A DNA stretch of 58,485 nucleotides from Chryseobacterium sp. CH21 (GTDB lineage: Bacteria > Bacteroidota > Bacteroidia > Flavobacteriales > Weeksellaceae). Shown here in pieces: positions 50,166 to 58,485 of the stretch (within the stretch, counting starts at the first letter, position 1; each line of letters opens with the position of its first letter). The notes under the pieces were generated by a model that was given only the letters and a program-made list of their open reading frames with translations, was not told where the DNA came from and did no database searches. Location: NCBI RefSeq assembly GCF_004119445.1, contig NZ_QICI01000055.1, positions 1 to 58,485 of the forward strand, in the 5' to 3' direction. The translations under genes and the position numbers were made by a program.

Positions 50166-50603
50166 TTAATTTTTCACTACGTACCCATCCTGACGAACAA
50201 TTTCCTGGTCATTTGCATCATTTACAACCAAAGTATAAGGTGCTTTTTTCGGAGAGTCGGTAAGATAATTTCTCCAGATCTGATAGCTGTGACCCTCATT
50301 ATTGAAGTTGATGTAATAATTTCCTCCAGAGCCATCAGAAATCAGTTCCCCATCACTGATGATCATGCTTGGTTTAGCCGTAATTTTTGCATTGGCATTC
50401 CAAGACTGATAAAGATACTTACCATTCGGCTGTTTGTCAATTCTGATTTTGAATTTTTTGGTTTTGATAATAACAGTCTTCGGGACCTGCTGAAGGATAG
50501 AAGAGGTTATAAAACCTTCTGTTGTTGGAGTAGGGACCTCTTTGGCATAAACGAAAGAAAACTGAGCTAAGCAGAACGTTCCTAATAAAATATGCTTTAT
50601 CAT
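50166..50603 (-). CDS. Secreted hypothetical protein
   Basis: A 145-residue exported protein with signal peptide MIKHILLGTFCLAQFSFVYA. The mature part is beta-rich, with alternating charge (VIIKTKKFKIRIDKQPNGKYLYQSW; GNYYINFNNEGHSYQIWRNYL), compatible with a small beta sandwich. No family or motif recognised, no Cys pair after the signal and no sorting domain. Confidence 0.65.
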   Translation of the reverse strand: MIKHILLGTFCLAQFSFVYAKEVPTPTTEGFITSSILQQVPKTVIIKTKKFKIRIDKQPNGKYLYQSWNANAKITAKPSMIISDGELISDGSGGNYYINFNNEGHSYQIWRNYLTDSPKKAPYTLVVNDANDQEIVRQDGYVVKN

Positions 50604-51045
50604 ATTGAGTGGTTATTGGTTAACATTTCAGACTCTATCAAATATGAAGCCATTTTTTATTAAAGAGAAGACTTATCGTTCTGAAAAAGAAGTTCTTAAG
50701 ACTTTTATATAGAGGTTCTGAAAAATAATAATATTGATTTTCAATTGATTACCATTTGTTTGTGAAATAGTATCAAATTCTAAAACAACTGAATACTTTT
50801 CTTATGTACATTTGTACCATCAAAGGATCTCGTTCCTTTATTATCAAAATGAAACTAATTAACTTTAAGTTTTTTCTATTAAAAGTATCAGAAATTATCT
50901 TCACGATTTTTAATACTTCTCCTCCTGTAATTTCTTAATTTTTTTCGAAAGAATTATCACATAATTCGTACTCTGTTTTTTCATATTCTGAAGAATCAGA
51001 GCGCAATCCCTTTTTTAAAATTTAATCAAAAACAAAAAACAAACT
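50604..51045. other. 442-base intergenic region
   Basis: AT-rich spacer between the divergent genes at 50603 and 51046. TACATTTG (50807-50814) fits a -7 box. A 29-codon ATG reading frame (50849-50938, MKLINFKFFLLKVSEIIFTI...) follows it but has no other support. No terminator or repeat seen. Confidence 0.4.
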
Positions 51046-52981
51046 ATGGAATTAGCTTTTCATGGCTGGATGGTTCCGGCCGTAATTGCGCTTTTATGCG
51101 TACTTTTTTACAAATTCATTTTAAGAATTTTCTTTGGATTAATCATTGTTCCTCAGGATAAAATTGGTTTGGTTACTAAAAAATTTGTGTTGGTAGGTAA
51201 GCAGGAACTTCCTGAGGGAAGGATTATCGCCACCAATGGAGAAGCTGGTTTTCAGGCTCAGACATTAGCTCCGGGAGTCTATTTTGGAAAATGGATATGG
51301 CAGTATTCTATCGATTTTCAACCTTTTACAGTGATCCCGACCGGTAAAATAGGATTATTACTGGCAAAAGACGGGATAGAACTGGAAACCGGACGAATTT
51401 TAGCCAGAAAAGTCGACTGCGATTCTTTTCAGGATGCAGAAGCTTTTTAAAAACGGAGGAAGGAAAGGCCGTCAGACTGCAATTATTGCACCAGGATCTT
51501 ACAGGATCAATACGTTACTATTTGAGATAGAATTAACGGATATGACTCAGATTCCTGATAATGCCGTTGGAATTATTACAACAATGGAAGGAAGTCCTTT
51601 AGAAGAGGGACAGATTGCGGGTAAAATTATCAATGATCACAATAAGTTTCAGGATGTTGATACCTTTTTAAATAATGGAGGATATAAAGGTCTTCAGGAA
51701 CAGGTAATCCTTGCTGGTTCCTATTTCCTGAATCCCTGGTTCACAAAAGTGGAAATGGTAAAAATGACGGAAATCCCAATTGGTCATGTGGGAGTCATTA
51801 TCAGCTATGTGGGGGAAGATGGAAAAGATCTGAGCGGCGTTGATTTTAAACATGGAAACATTGTTGAGAAAGGCCATAAAGGGGTTTGGGCAGAACCTAT
51901 TGGTCCCGGAAAATATCCTATCAATCCATACATTATGAAAGTGGAGCTTGTTCCTACGACCAATTTAGTACTGAATTGGGCTTATGAAAGAAGTGAATCT
52001 CACCAACTCGATAAAAACCTTTCAACGATTACGGTACGAAGTAAAGACGGATTCCCTTTCAATCTTGATGTTTCGCAAATTATTCATATTCCTACCTATG
52101 AAGCTCCCAAAGTAATAGCTCGTTTCGGAAATATGATCAATCTTGTGAGCCAGGTTCTAGAGCCAACGATTGGAAACTATTTCAGAAACTCAGCGCAGGA
52201 TAGTGATGTGATTGCATTTTTGGGAAGCAGAAAAGAAAGACAGCAATCTGCCAAAGACCACATCAGCAGTGTTTTGGAACAATATAATGTGAACGCTGTC
52301 GATACTTTGATAGGTGCTATTGTTCCACCGGAAAGTTTAATGAAGACCTTAACAGACAGAAAACTGGCAGAAGAACAGAAAATAACTTACGAAACTGAAA
52401 TGCTGGCTCAGGAAACCCGTCAGGCTCTGGAAAAAGAAACGGCTGTTGCGGATATGCAGAAAGAAATTGTAAAAGCAGATCAGGGGGTTGTGATTGCAGA
52501 AAGAATTGCTGATGCATCCGTGAAAAAGGCAACCGGAGATGCCAATTCCGTAAGATTGCAGGCGAATGCAGAAGGAGACAGGTTGAAGCTGTTAGCAACC
52601 GGAGAAGCAGAAAAAACAAGACTTCTTGCAAAAGCTGAAGCAGAAAAAATCGAATTACTGGCAAAAGCAAGTGCTGAACAGATTTCATTAACCGGTAATG
52701 CAGAAGCAGAAAAAATTCTGGCCATCGGTAAATCTAATGCGGAATCCTACAAACTGTCTGTAGAAGCAATGGGCGGAAATAATTTTACCCAATTAAAAAT
52801 CATGGAAAATATAGCGAACCAAAACGTAAGAATAATGCCTGAAGTATTAATCGGAGGAAGCGGAGATTCTGCCAATGGAGGAATCAGCGGGCTTTTGGGA
52901 CTTCAGTTGTTGGAACAGATTCAGAAGAAAAATATTGAAACAGTTGCTGCTACTGAAGAGAAGACAGATAACAATTCTTAA
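51046..52981 (+). CDS. Flotillin-like SPFH domain protein, frameshifted
   Basis: About 645 residues once repaired. An N-terminal hydrophobic anchor (MVPAVIALLCVLFYKFILRIFF) leads into an SPFH/band 7 region (residues about 30-400; VPQDKIGLVTKKFVLVG, IPIGHVGVIISYVGE, VRSKDGFPFNLDVSQIIHIP). Then comes a long Ala/Glu/Lys-rich coiled coil (residues about 420-560; EAEKTRLLAKAEAEKIELLA) and a Gly-rich end, as in flotillins. A single-base deletion in the T run 51444-51448 splits it; adding T gives FQDAEAFLKNGGRKGRQ. Flotillins scaffold membrane microdomains. The small membrane protein encoded next may be a partner (inference). Confidence 0.87.
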
Positions 52982-53029
52982 CCCAATTGACAAATAACTT
53001 AAACTTAACTCAAATTTTGAATTTTTAAA

Positions 53030-53158
53030 ATGATTTATATCGTTCAGCTCATTATAGCACTACTGATTATTAGTTTTTTTGTTTTCTCCATTATTGAAAT
53101 CTATTGTGAAATTGTGAAAAAAAGTTCTAAGGCCTTTTTGGTATGCTTGTTAGCTTGA
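53030..53158 (+). CDS. Small single-helix membrane protein
   Basis: A 42-residue reading frame (MIYIVQLIIALLIISFFVFS, then IIEIYCEIVKKSSK). One long hydrophobic helix fills most of it. It lies 48 bases after the flotillin-like gene in the same direction and 13 bases before another small gene, as expected for a real short operon gene. Too short for firm assignment. Confidence 0.45.
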   Translation: MIYIVQLIIALLIISFFVFSIIEIYCEIVKKSSKAFLVCLLA

Positions 53159-53171
53159 TTTTATTTTTTTA

Positions 53172-53462
53172 ATGATTACAGTACGCAATCATTTGGTTAA
53201 AAATAAACTTGTAGAAAATATAAAAACTTCAAAAATAGAACAGAGCAATTCATCTTTTTCAAAAAAGGAATTGTCAGATATTCATATTGTAAGTGAGAAA
53301 ATGAGAGTTGTTGATAAGGATATTTATATTGTGCTTATGCCTCAAAAAGATACACTTTACATGAATCAGGATTTCAATGATCAACATAAATTCTGGGTTC
53401 ACTATAAAAAATATGAGATTTTAAAAATTACAGAACCTGTAGGATATATTATTAAAAACTAA
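53172..53462 (+). CDS. Small hypothetical protein
   Basis: A 96-residue soluble protein that I do not recognise. The N-terminus is basic and Ser-rich (NHLVKNKLVENIKTSKIEQSNSS). The C-terminal half is beta-like (KMRVVDKDIYIVLMPQKDTLYM, then KITEPVGYIIKN). It follows the flotillin-like gene and the 42-residue gene and ends at a strong terminator. Confidence 0.55.
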   Translation: MITVRNHLVKNKLVENIKTSKIEQSNSSFSKKELSDIHIVSEKMRVVDKDIYIVLMPQKDTLYMNQDFNDQHKFWVHYKKYEILKITEPVGYIIKN

Positions 53463-53463
53463 A

Positions 53464-53493
53464 AAAATCGCCCGAAAAACTTTCGGGCGATTT
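53464..53493. terminator. Bidirectional terminator between convergent genes
   Basis: AAATCGCCCGAAA and TTTCGGGCGATTT pair perfectly around AACT. It serves the 96-residue gene and the convergent ABC ATPase gene. Confidence 0.9.
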
Positions 53494-53501
53494 CATATTT
53501 T

Positions 53502-54197
53502 TTACGCAGTATAACTTGCAAAAGCATCTTCCAAGCTTTCAAATTTGCCTTTAAATTCGTCAATAGGGCAATCCTGAAGAATATTTCCTTTGTGTATAAG
53601 AATAACTCTTGAACAAAGCGCTTCTACTTCCTGCATGATATGGGTTGAAAGTAAAACAGTCTTTTGCTGTCCGATTTCCTTTACTACATTACGGATTTCT
53701 ATGATCTGGTTAGGATCCAGACCATTCGTAGGTTCATCCAGAATCAGTAGATCAGGTTGATGAATAATGGCCTGCGCCAATCCTACACGTTGTTTATACC
53801 CTTTAGACAACTGTCCGATTTTTTTTGATTTTTCTGGGGTAATTCCTACCAGTTCTATGACTTCATCTACTCTGGATTCAGAGATTTTATGGATGTTGGC
53901 TACAAACTGAAGGTATTCTTTCACATACATTTCCAGATAAAGAGGGTTGTTTTCAGGAAGAAAACCGATTTTCTTTTTGCTTTCAATCTCATGCTGGGAA
54001 ATATTCATCCCATTGAAAATAATTTCACCCTGATCAATTTTCAGTGCTCCGACAATGGATTTCATCAAGGTAGATTTCCCGGCACCGTTTGGACCAAGAA
54101 GACCAATGATCTCATTTTTATCAATAGAAATATTGATATGGTCTAGGGCTGTCTGCTCACCAAATTTTTTGGTTAAATTGATTATCTGAAGCGGCAT
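53502..54197 (-). CDS. gldA: GldA-like ABC transporter ATP-binding protein
   Basis: A 231-residue ATPase. The start at 54197 (MPLQIINLTKKFGEQTALD) was chosen over an upstream ATG at 54260. Walker A GLLGPNGAGKST, ABC signature QLSKGYKQRVGLAQA, Walker B DLLILDEPTNGLDP and the H-loop VLLSTHIMQEVEAL are all present. FLPENNPLYLEMYVKEYL and KKIGQLSKGYKQR are close to GldA of gliding flavobacteria, which works with the permeases GldF and GldG; those are not in this window. It is shorter than classical GldA by about 60 C-terminal residues. Gliding is not assured; export ATPase is. Confidence 0.83.
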   Translation of the reverse strand: MPLQIINLTKKFGEQTALDHINISIDKNEIIGLLGPNGAGKSTLMKSIVGALKIDQGEIIFNGMNISQHEIESKKKIGFLPENNPLYLEMYVKEYLQFVANIHKISESRVDEVIELVGITPEKSKKIGQLSKGYKQRVGLAQAIIHQPDLLILDEPTNGLDPNQIIEIRNVVKEIGQQKTVLLSTHIMQEVEALCSRVILIHKGNILQDCPIDEFKGKFESLEDAFASYTA

Positions 54198-54276
54198 ATG
54201 TTTTACGATGTTTTGCAAAAATAAAATAAAAAAACTCATCCGATAGAATGAGTTTCGCAATATTTATAAAATATAA

Positions 54277-54837
54277 TTATTTTCTTGATTTTTTCTTGGC
54301 TCCACCTGCTGCAGGAACAGCATTAGATGCTGTATTTCCGTTTCCTTTATTCGCTGCAGGATTTACAGAAGCGGGTTTATCATACATCGCATACTTTCCA
54401 TTGGTTCTTCCGAAAACTTTCTCCACCTGTTTTTGAGTTAAAAACTGTGATTTTCCAATGTATTTTCGGTTTTTGTTGATCACCTGGATAAACTGCACGG
54501 TCTGCTGTCCGTAATTCTTTTCATAATGAAGCTCAATAATATCATTAGGAAGTTCCAATACAATATTCTCCTCCGGAGGAGTAACAAAGCCATCCATGAT
54601 CAGTTTAAATAATCCGGCAACATCCCCGTTAAGGTTCTGAAAAGAAAAAGATCGGATTGTATTTAGGTTACTGGTGTTCAGATCCTGGTAGTTGACTGTA
54701 AATTTATCTTCCTTTTTATATAGACCAACGGAATTATCTTTACCAATTTCCACCAAACTTTCATTCTTCAACACTTTAATCTGTGAGAAAACTGAAATAC
54801 CGAACATACATGTAATAAGTAGAATTATTTTTCTCAT
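54277..54837 (-). CDS. Secreted hypothetical protein with basic tail
   Basis: A 186-residue exported protein with signal peptide MRKIILLITCMFGISVFSQ. The mature part is a beta-rich domain (VNYQDLNTSNLNTIRSFSFQNL, NDIIELHYEKNYGQQTVQFIQV). It ends in a low-complexity Ala/Asn/Gly tail with terminal lysines (AAGGAKKKSRK). It is 79 bases upstream of the ABC ATPase on the same strand. I do not recognise the family. Confidence 0.65.
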   Translation of the reverse strand: MRKIILLITCMFGISVFSQIKVLKNESLVEIGKDNSVGLYKKEDKFTVNYQDLNTSNLNTIRSFSFQNLNGDVAGLFKLIMDGFVTPPEENIVLELPNDIIELHYEKNYGQQTVQFIQVINKNRKYIGKSQFLTQKQVEKVFGRTNGKYAMYDKPASVNPAANKGNGNTASNAVPAAGGAKKKSRK

Positions 54838-55218
54838 AAAATCAATTTTAATGTTTTATTACTTGGTGTACATAAATTTACTAATAAAAAAGCAAAAAAC
54901 AACTTTATTAGTTTAAGCAAAAATAACATTTTTTTTTAATATCAATAGGAGATTATCTGTGGATAGTATGGATTTCATTGTTTATTTAATGATTTGATAA
55001 TCATTTTATTAATTGTTTTTTGTGAAAAATTGTTGATTCTCATTGAAGTCAGATTTATAATAGTTAATATAATGTAATGTACTGAAATACAGATTAAATA
55101 TTACTCAGATATGTTTGAATTAAAAATTAATTTGAAATAAATGTTAAAAATAAGGCTTTGTAGATTAAATTCTAAAAAAGAAGTGAGAAATTGAATATTG
55201 AAGTTTTTATAAATAGTT
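54838..55218. other. 381-base intergenic region, no feature seen
   Basis: A very AT-rich spacer between two minus-strand genes. I see no gene, repeat or strong hairpin in it. Confidence 0.4.
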
Positions 55219-55914
55219 TCATAACAGCTTATTTCTGGAAACTGAAGATATGAAGGTGTCAAACTCATGCTTATAGCTTCTTCCCACAGGAATCTGATAA
55301 TTAGAGACCACAATCTCATTATTACTGAAAGCAGTCACAAAAGCAGAATTGATAATAAAAGATCTGTGAATTCTTACAAAACCTTTGCCCGATAAAGTTT
55401 TTTCCAGATCCGCAATCTTATTTTTTGAAATACAATTTTCATGATTGGTGAGTACTATTTTGATATCATTTCCCTGGCTTTCAAAATAAGCAATCTCCGA
55501 AAGGGAAATTTTGCGGTGCATTCCTTCGGTTTTGATGATGATAAAATCTTCGTTATGGTCCTGTGTATTTCTGAGTATCCGTTCTACAGATTTGAAGAAC
55601 CGTTCGAAAGTAATAGGTTTCAGAAGATAATCTACTGCTTCCAGCTCAAAACCTTCAATAGCAAAATCCCGGTAGGCTGTCGTGAAAATGGTTTTAGGCT
55701 TTCGGGGCAGTGATTTCAAAAAATCTATTCCGTTCAAATGAGGCATCTGAATATCAAGAAACATCAGATCCACAGTCTGATTTTGTAGGATTTTATAAGC
55801 CTGCATTGCATTTTGGGCTTTTCCTGCCAGTTTTAAATCGTCAATCTTAGAGATATGATTTTCCAGCAATGAGGCAGCCAGAGGTTCATCATCTACAATA
55901 ATACAGTTAATCAT
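55219..55914 (-). CDS. LytTR-type response regulator
   Basis: A 231-residue two-component regulator. The receiver domain (residues 1-115) has the phospho-acceptor Asp in LMFLDIQMPHLNGIDFL, the Thr/Lys signals in TIFTTAYRDFAIE and YLLKPITF. The LytTR DNA-binding domain (about 130-231) has ISLSEIAYFESQGNDIKI and FVRIHRSFIINSAFV. It is encoded 8 bases into the end of its partner kinase. It should act on promoters of a small set of genes; targets are unknown. Confidence 0.93.
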   Translation of the reverse strand: MINCIIVDDEPLAASLLENHISKIDDLKLAGKAQNAMQAYKILQNQTVDLMFLDIQMPHLNGIDFLKSLPRKPKTIFTTAYRDFAIEGFELEAVDYLLKPITFERFFKSVERILRNTQDHNEDFIIIKTEGMHRKISLSEIAYFESQGNDIKIVLTNHENCISKNKIADLEKTLSGKGFVRIHRSFIINSAFVTAFSNNEIVVSNYQIPVGRSYKHEFDTFISSVSRNKLL

Positions 55915-56976
55915 AATGGGGAGGAGTGATTATTTCAACTTTAAAAATATTGTTTTCCTGTGAAACCCGGAAGGTAAAATTTCCTTGATAATGAAATTGT
56001 AATTGTCTTTGTATATTCTGCAGTCCGATTCCTTTTTCGTTATCTTTCAGAGGATAGGAAAAGGTATTTTCAATTTTAAAAACAGAATGCTGCTGATTGG
56101 TTTCTATCTCAATCTTTATTTCCGTTATTTCCTGGTTTTTTCCTGCTCCATGTTTAAAAGCATTTTCTACCAAAGTAAGATACATCAATGGTGGAATGGT
56201 ATTTGGGGAGTTTAATATAATATGTTTCTGAATTTTTAATCTTTCCTCATGATACCGAAGACTTTCCAGAGCTATATAATTGTCAATAATATCCAGTTCA
56301 TCAGAAACCGCTGCCCATTTTTTCTGTCCTTTGTACAGAATATAATCCAGAATATCAGAAAGCTGGCTGATAGATTGAGAGGTTTTATCAGAATGATTGA
56401 TGGACAGAGAATAAATATTATTCAGTGTGTTAAAAAGAAAATGAGGATTGAGCTGAGATTTAAGAGATTGCAGTTCCAGTTCGGTTTTTTCCTTCTGCAG
56501 TTTGATGGTATGCTCCTTTTCATCTTTATACCGTATGATAAACATGATGGAGATAAAGATAAAGGCACCGCTGATAATCGGAAATGTATAATGGAGTAAC
56601 AAATAAGGGATATCTGTGAAAATTTCAAAAGGAGTGTCTTTCAATTCATTGATGAAAAGAGGTTCTGCAATATAAACGATAAAAAACCGATTAATGACAG
56701 AAATAATATAAAGACTGAGAAGAATAGACAGTATTAATTTAACATACTTTTTCTGATCAAAAAATGACGGATCAGAACAAAATAAATAAAATTGGCTCCT
56801 GCAATCTGGAAAATCCAGTGGCAAAAATTGTAAATGATCAGCTCTTTAAAAGCTTCTCCATCGTACTCGCCATACATTCTTACTGTTCCGAACAAAAATA
56901 AAGCACTCCAGAAAAGCAGCTGGAAGTATAGATTTTGTCTGATCTGAATTTCTGACGGAGTTTTCAACATCTTCAA
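55907..56976 (-). CDS. LytS/YehU-type sensor histidine kinase, frameshifted
   Basis: About 356 residues once repaired. Four membrane helices occupy the first half (LLFWSALFLFGTVRMYG, FIYFVLIRHFL, VKLILSILLSLYIISV, TFPIISGAFIFISIMFII). The His_kinase domain follows with the phospho-accepting His in SQLNPHFLFNTLNNIYSLS and the ATP-binding Asn in LVENAFKHGAGKN and the Gly box in EKGIGLQNIQRQL. A single-base deletion lies in the T run 56748-56752 (A run on the coding strand); adding one base links IRHFLIRKKYVKLILSILL. The stop overlaps the response-regulator start by 8 bases. The signal is unknown. Confidence 0.87.
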
Positions 56977-57152
56977 AAATATAAAATCTTAAGGTACCTT
57001 AGAAGAATGTCATGTTAAAGGATCTAAAATAATGGCAGATTTCATCATTTATAATGCGAACGACGTATTTTACCATTGATACGAAATATATCGCTGTCTG
57101 GATCGTAGTTTCGAAATAAATCTGAAAATTGTCAAGATTTGCACAAAAAATA

Positions 57153-58268
57153 ATGACAGAACGTTCTGAAAGGCTTTACGGATTAGATCATCTGAGAGCT
57201 GCTGCTATTTTACTCGTATTAATGTACCATTACCGTGCTTTTAAACATCCGGATTGGATAGACAGTATCGGAAGATTTGGATGGACCGGTGTGGATCTCT
57301 TTTTTGTTCTAAGTGGCTTTCTGATTTCTAGTCAGCTGTTTAAAGAAATAGAAATTAAGGGAAAAATCCATTTGAAAACATTTTATATAAAACGCTTTTT
57401 CAGGATTATTCCGGCTTATTTGTTTACACTTTTCCTGTATTTTACATTTCCTTTTTTCAGGGAAAGAGAAGCTTTATCTCCATTGTGGAAGTTTATGAGC
57501 TTTACCCAAAATTACGGTTTGGATGTGATCAATCGCGGAACATTTTCTCACGCATGGTCATTGTGTATTGAAGAGCAGTTTTATCTCATTCTTCCTCTCT
57601 TTCTTTTGATAGTAATACCAATAAAATTGTTCAGATATCTGGCAGTTCTGATGATGATGGTTATCGGATTTTCTGTGATAGCCAGACTAATAGGATGGAA
57701 TGAATTTATAACAGGAATGGATACTGCTTCCTCAGATTTCTGGAAATTATGGTATATGAAAATATATTACCCTACTCATACAAGGCTGGATGGTTTAGGG
57801 ATAGGTGTTTTGATCGGATATTTGATGCAGTATTCATCACAATTCAAAAAAATAGTGAATAACAACGGAAACAGATTTTTCTTTTTGGGAATTGTACTGT
57901 TGGGAGTTTCTTTTTGGGTATGTAATGAGCAGGCTTCAAAAATGGCTTCTATTTTTGGTTTTACACTCGTGGCAGTGAGCTATGGAATTATCCTTATGGC
58001 TGCGGTTTCCCAATCATCTTTCCTGTATAATTCGAAGTCTTATGTTACCGCTCAACTGGCCTCTTTATCTTATGCTGTTTATCTTTCACATAAAGGAATT
58101 ATTCACATGGTACAGGAGGGTTTTGATTATTTTAAACTGGAAAATTCAGATAATATAAGTCTTATGATTTGCCTTTTTGTTTGTATTTTGGGAGGCTTAT
58201 TCTATAGGTTTGTGATAGAAAAACCTTTCTCTGTTCTTAAAACAAAGGCTTTAAAAAGAATTGTATAA
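57153..58268 (+). CDS. Acyltransferase-3 (OafA/YrhL-like) membrane protein
   Basis: A roughly 371-residue integral membrane O-acyltransferase. The start is ATG at 57153 (MTERSERLYGLDHLRAAAIL). The catalytic and structural motifs of the family are visible: YGLDHLRAAAILLVLMYHY, GWTGVDLFFVLSGFLI and SHAWSLCIEEQFYL (with the conserved Ser/Glu). Ten or so hydrophobic helices follow. Such proteins acetylate or acylate cell-surface sugars (O-antigen, peptidoglycan, exopolysaccharide). The acceptor is unknown; it stands alone. Intact. Confidence 0.88.
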   Translation: MTERSERLYGLDHLRAAAILLVLMYHYRAFKHPDWIDSIGRFGWTGVDLFFVLSGFLISSQLFKEIEIKGKIHLKTFYIKRFFRIIPAYLFTLFLYFTFPFFREREALSPLWKFMSFTQNYGLDVINRGTFSHAWSLCIEEQFYLILPLFLLIVIPIKLFRYLAVLMMMVIGFSVIARLIGWNEFITGMDTASSDFWKLWYMKIYYPTHTRLDGLGIGVLIGYLMQYSSQFKKIVNNNGNRFFFLGIVLLGVSFWVCNEQASKMASIFGFTLVAVSYGIILMAAVSQSSFLYNSKSYVTAQLASLSYAVYLSHKGIIHMVQEGFDYFKLENSDNISLMICLFVCILGGLFYRFVIEKPFSVLKTKALKRIV

Positions 58269-58485
58269 TCTCTAGTATCTTCAGGATAGATGTTCAAAAA
58301 TTGAAAAAGTATTATCCTATTATCCTTGCTAAAAATCTTTGATTTTTTTGCGCCTTAAAAAAAATACAGGATTAAAAGACTTGCGCCCTTTAGTTTGTAT
58401 TATAAAGTTTTTTGAATTACGTAAATTAACTTTATAGTATTAATTAATCCACAAGAAACAGGGTGAATCATTAAGCGCCAAAGGT

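Noticed and set aside
50849..50938. 29-codon reading frame MKLINFKFFLLKVSEIIF...
   Set aside because: A -7-like box lies upstream, but length, composition and lack of any motif do not lift it above chance in AT-rich DNA.

Overview
The window looks like chromosomal DNA of a Chryseobacterium-like member of the Bacteroidota (Flavobacteriales, Weeksellaceae). The evidence is low GC, TTG/TAnnTTTG promoters without clear Shine-Dalgarno sites, type IX secretion (T9SS) C-terminal sorting domains, SusC-like barrels, a fused E1 alpha/beta 2-oxoacid dehydrogenase, a GldA-like ATPase and a double-glycine bacteriocin-like peptide. I saw no rRNA, tRNA, CRISPR array, transposase or phage module.

Layout. 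1-3.8 kb: a T9SS cargo protein, an S9 peptidase and a frameshifted DNA glycosylase. 4-7.3 kb (minus strand): an overlapping three-gene set of GH109 glycosidase, sugar nucleotidyltransferase and N-acetylhexosamine-kinase-like protein, probably an amino-sugar release and salvage operon. 7.6-10.6 kb: M61 peptidase, AIM24 protein, unknown protein. 10.7-14.3 kb: queA, an S23 four-helix-bundle cassette bounded by inverted repeats, rlmN, fatty acid hydroxylase. 14.6-19.5 kb: secreted protein, prenyl synthase, E1 fusion. 19.5-24.3 kb: methyltransferase, AhpD-like protein, a divergent HxlR/Old Yellow Enzyme pair, a 54-residue double-glycine peptide and a C1 peptidase. 24.5-34.7 kb: an unusual locus described below. 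34.8-41.3 kb: a GbsR/MarR regulator and a downstream cluster carrying four copies of one palindromic operator. 41.3-45.5 kb: GH29 fucosidase and GH3 glycosidase. 45.5-58.5 kb: secreted proteins, lpdA, patatin, flotillin-like protein, GldA-like ATPase, a LytS/LytTR two-component pair and an acyltransferase.

The most interesting region is 24.5-34.7 kb. An ECF sigma factor is followed by a membrane protein with an anti-sigma-like N-terminus, a SusC-type plug domain, a von Willebrand A domain and a T9SS sorting tail. Next come a SusC-like barrel with no plug and an alpha-2-macroglobulin-like protein (thioester CFEQ) that contains the missing SusC front half (regulatory-like domain plus plug). It reads as a TonB-dependent receptor whose plug is supplied in trans by a protease-trap protein.

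Annotation warning. At least 14 single-base breaks were found in 11 genes. Each is repaired by adding one base, in nearly every case to a specific homopolymer run. This pattern points to systematic deletion errors in the assembly rather than mass pseudogenisation, so those genes are annotated at full length with the break positions given. Dispersed repeats are also present: a 67-bp palindromic core with GAG-rich arms (three copies) and a common Bacteroidota hairpin.
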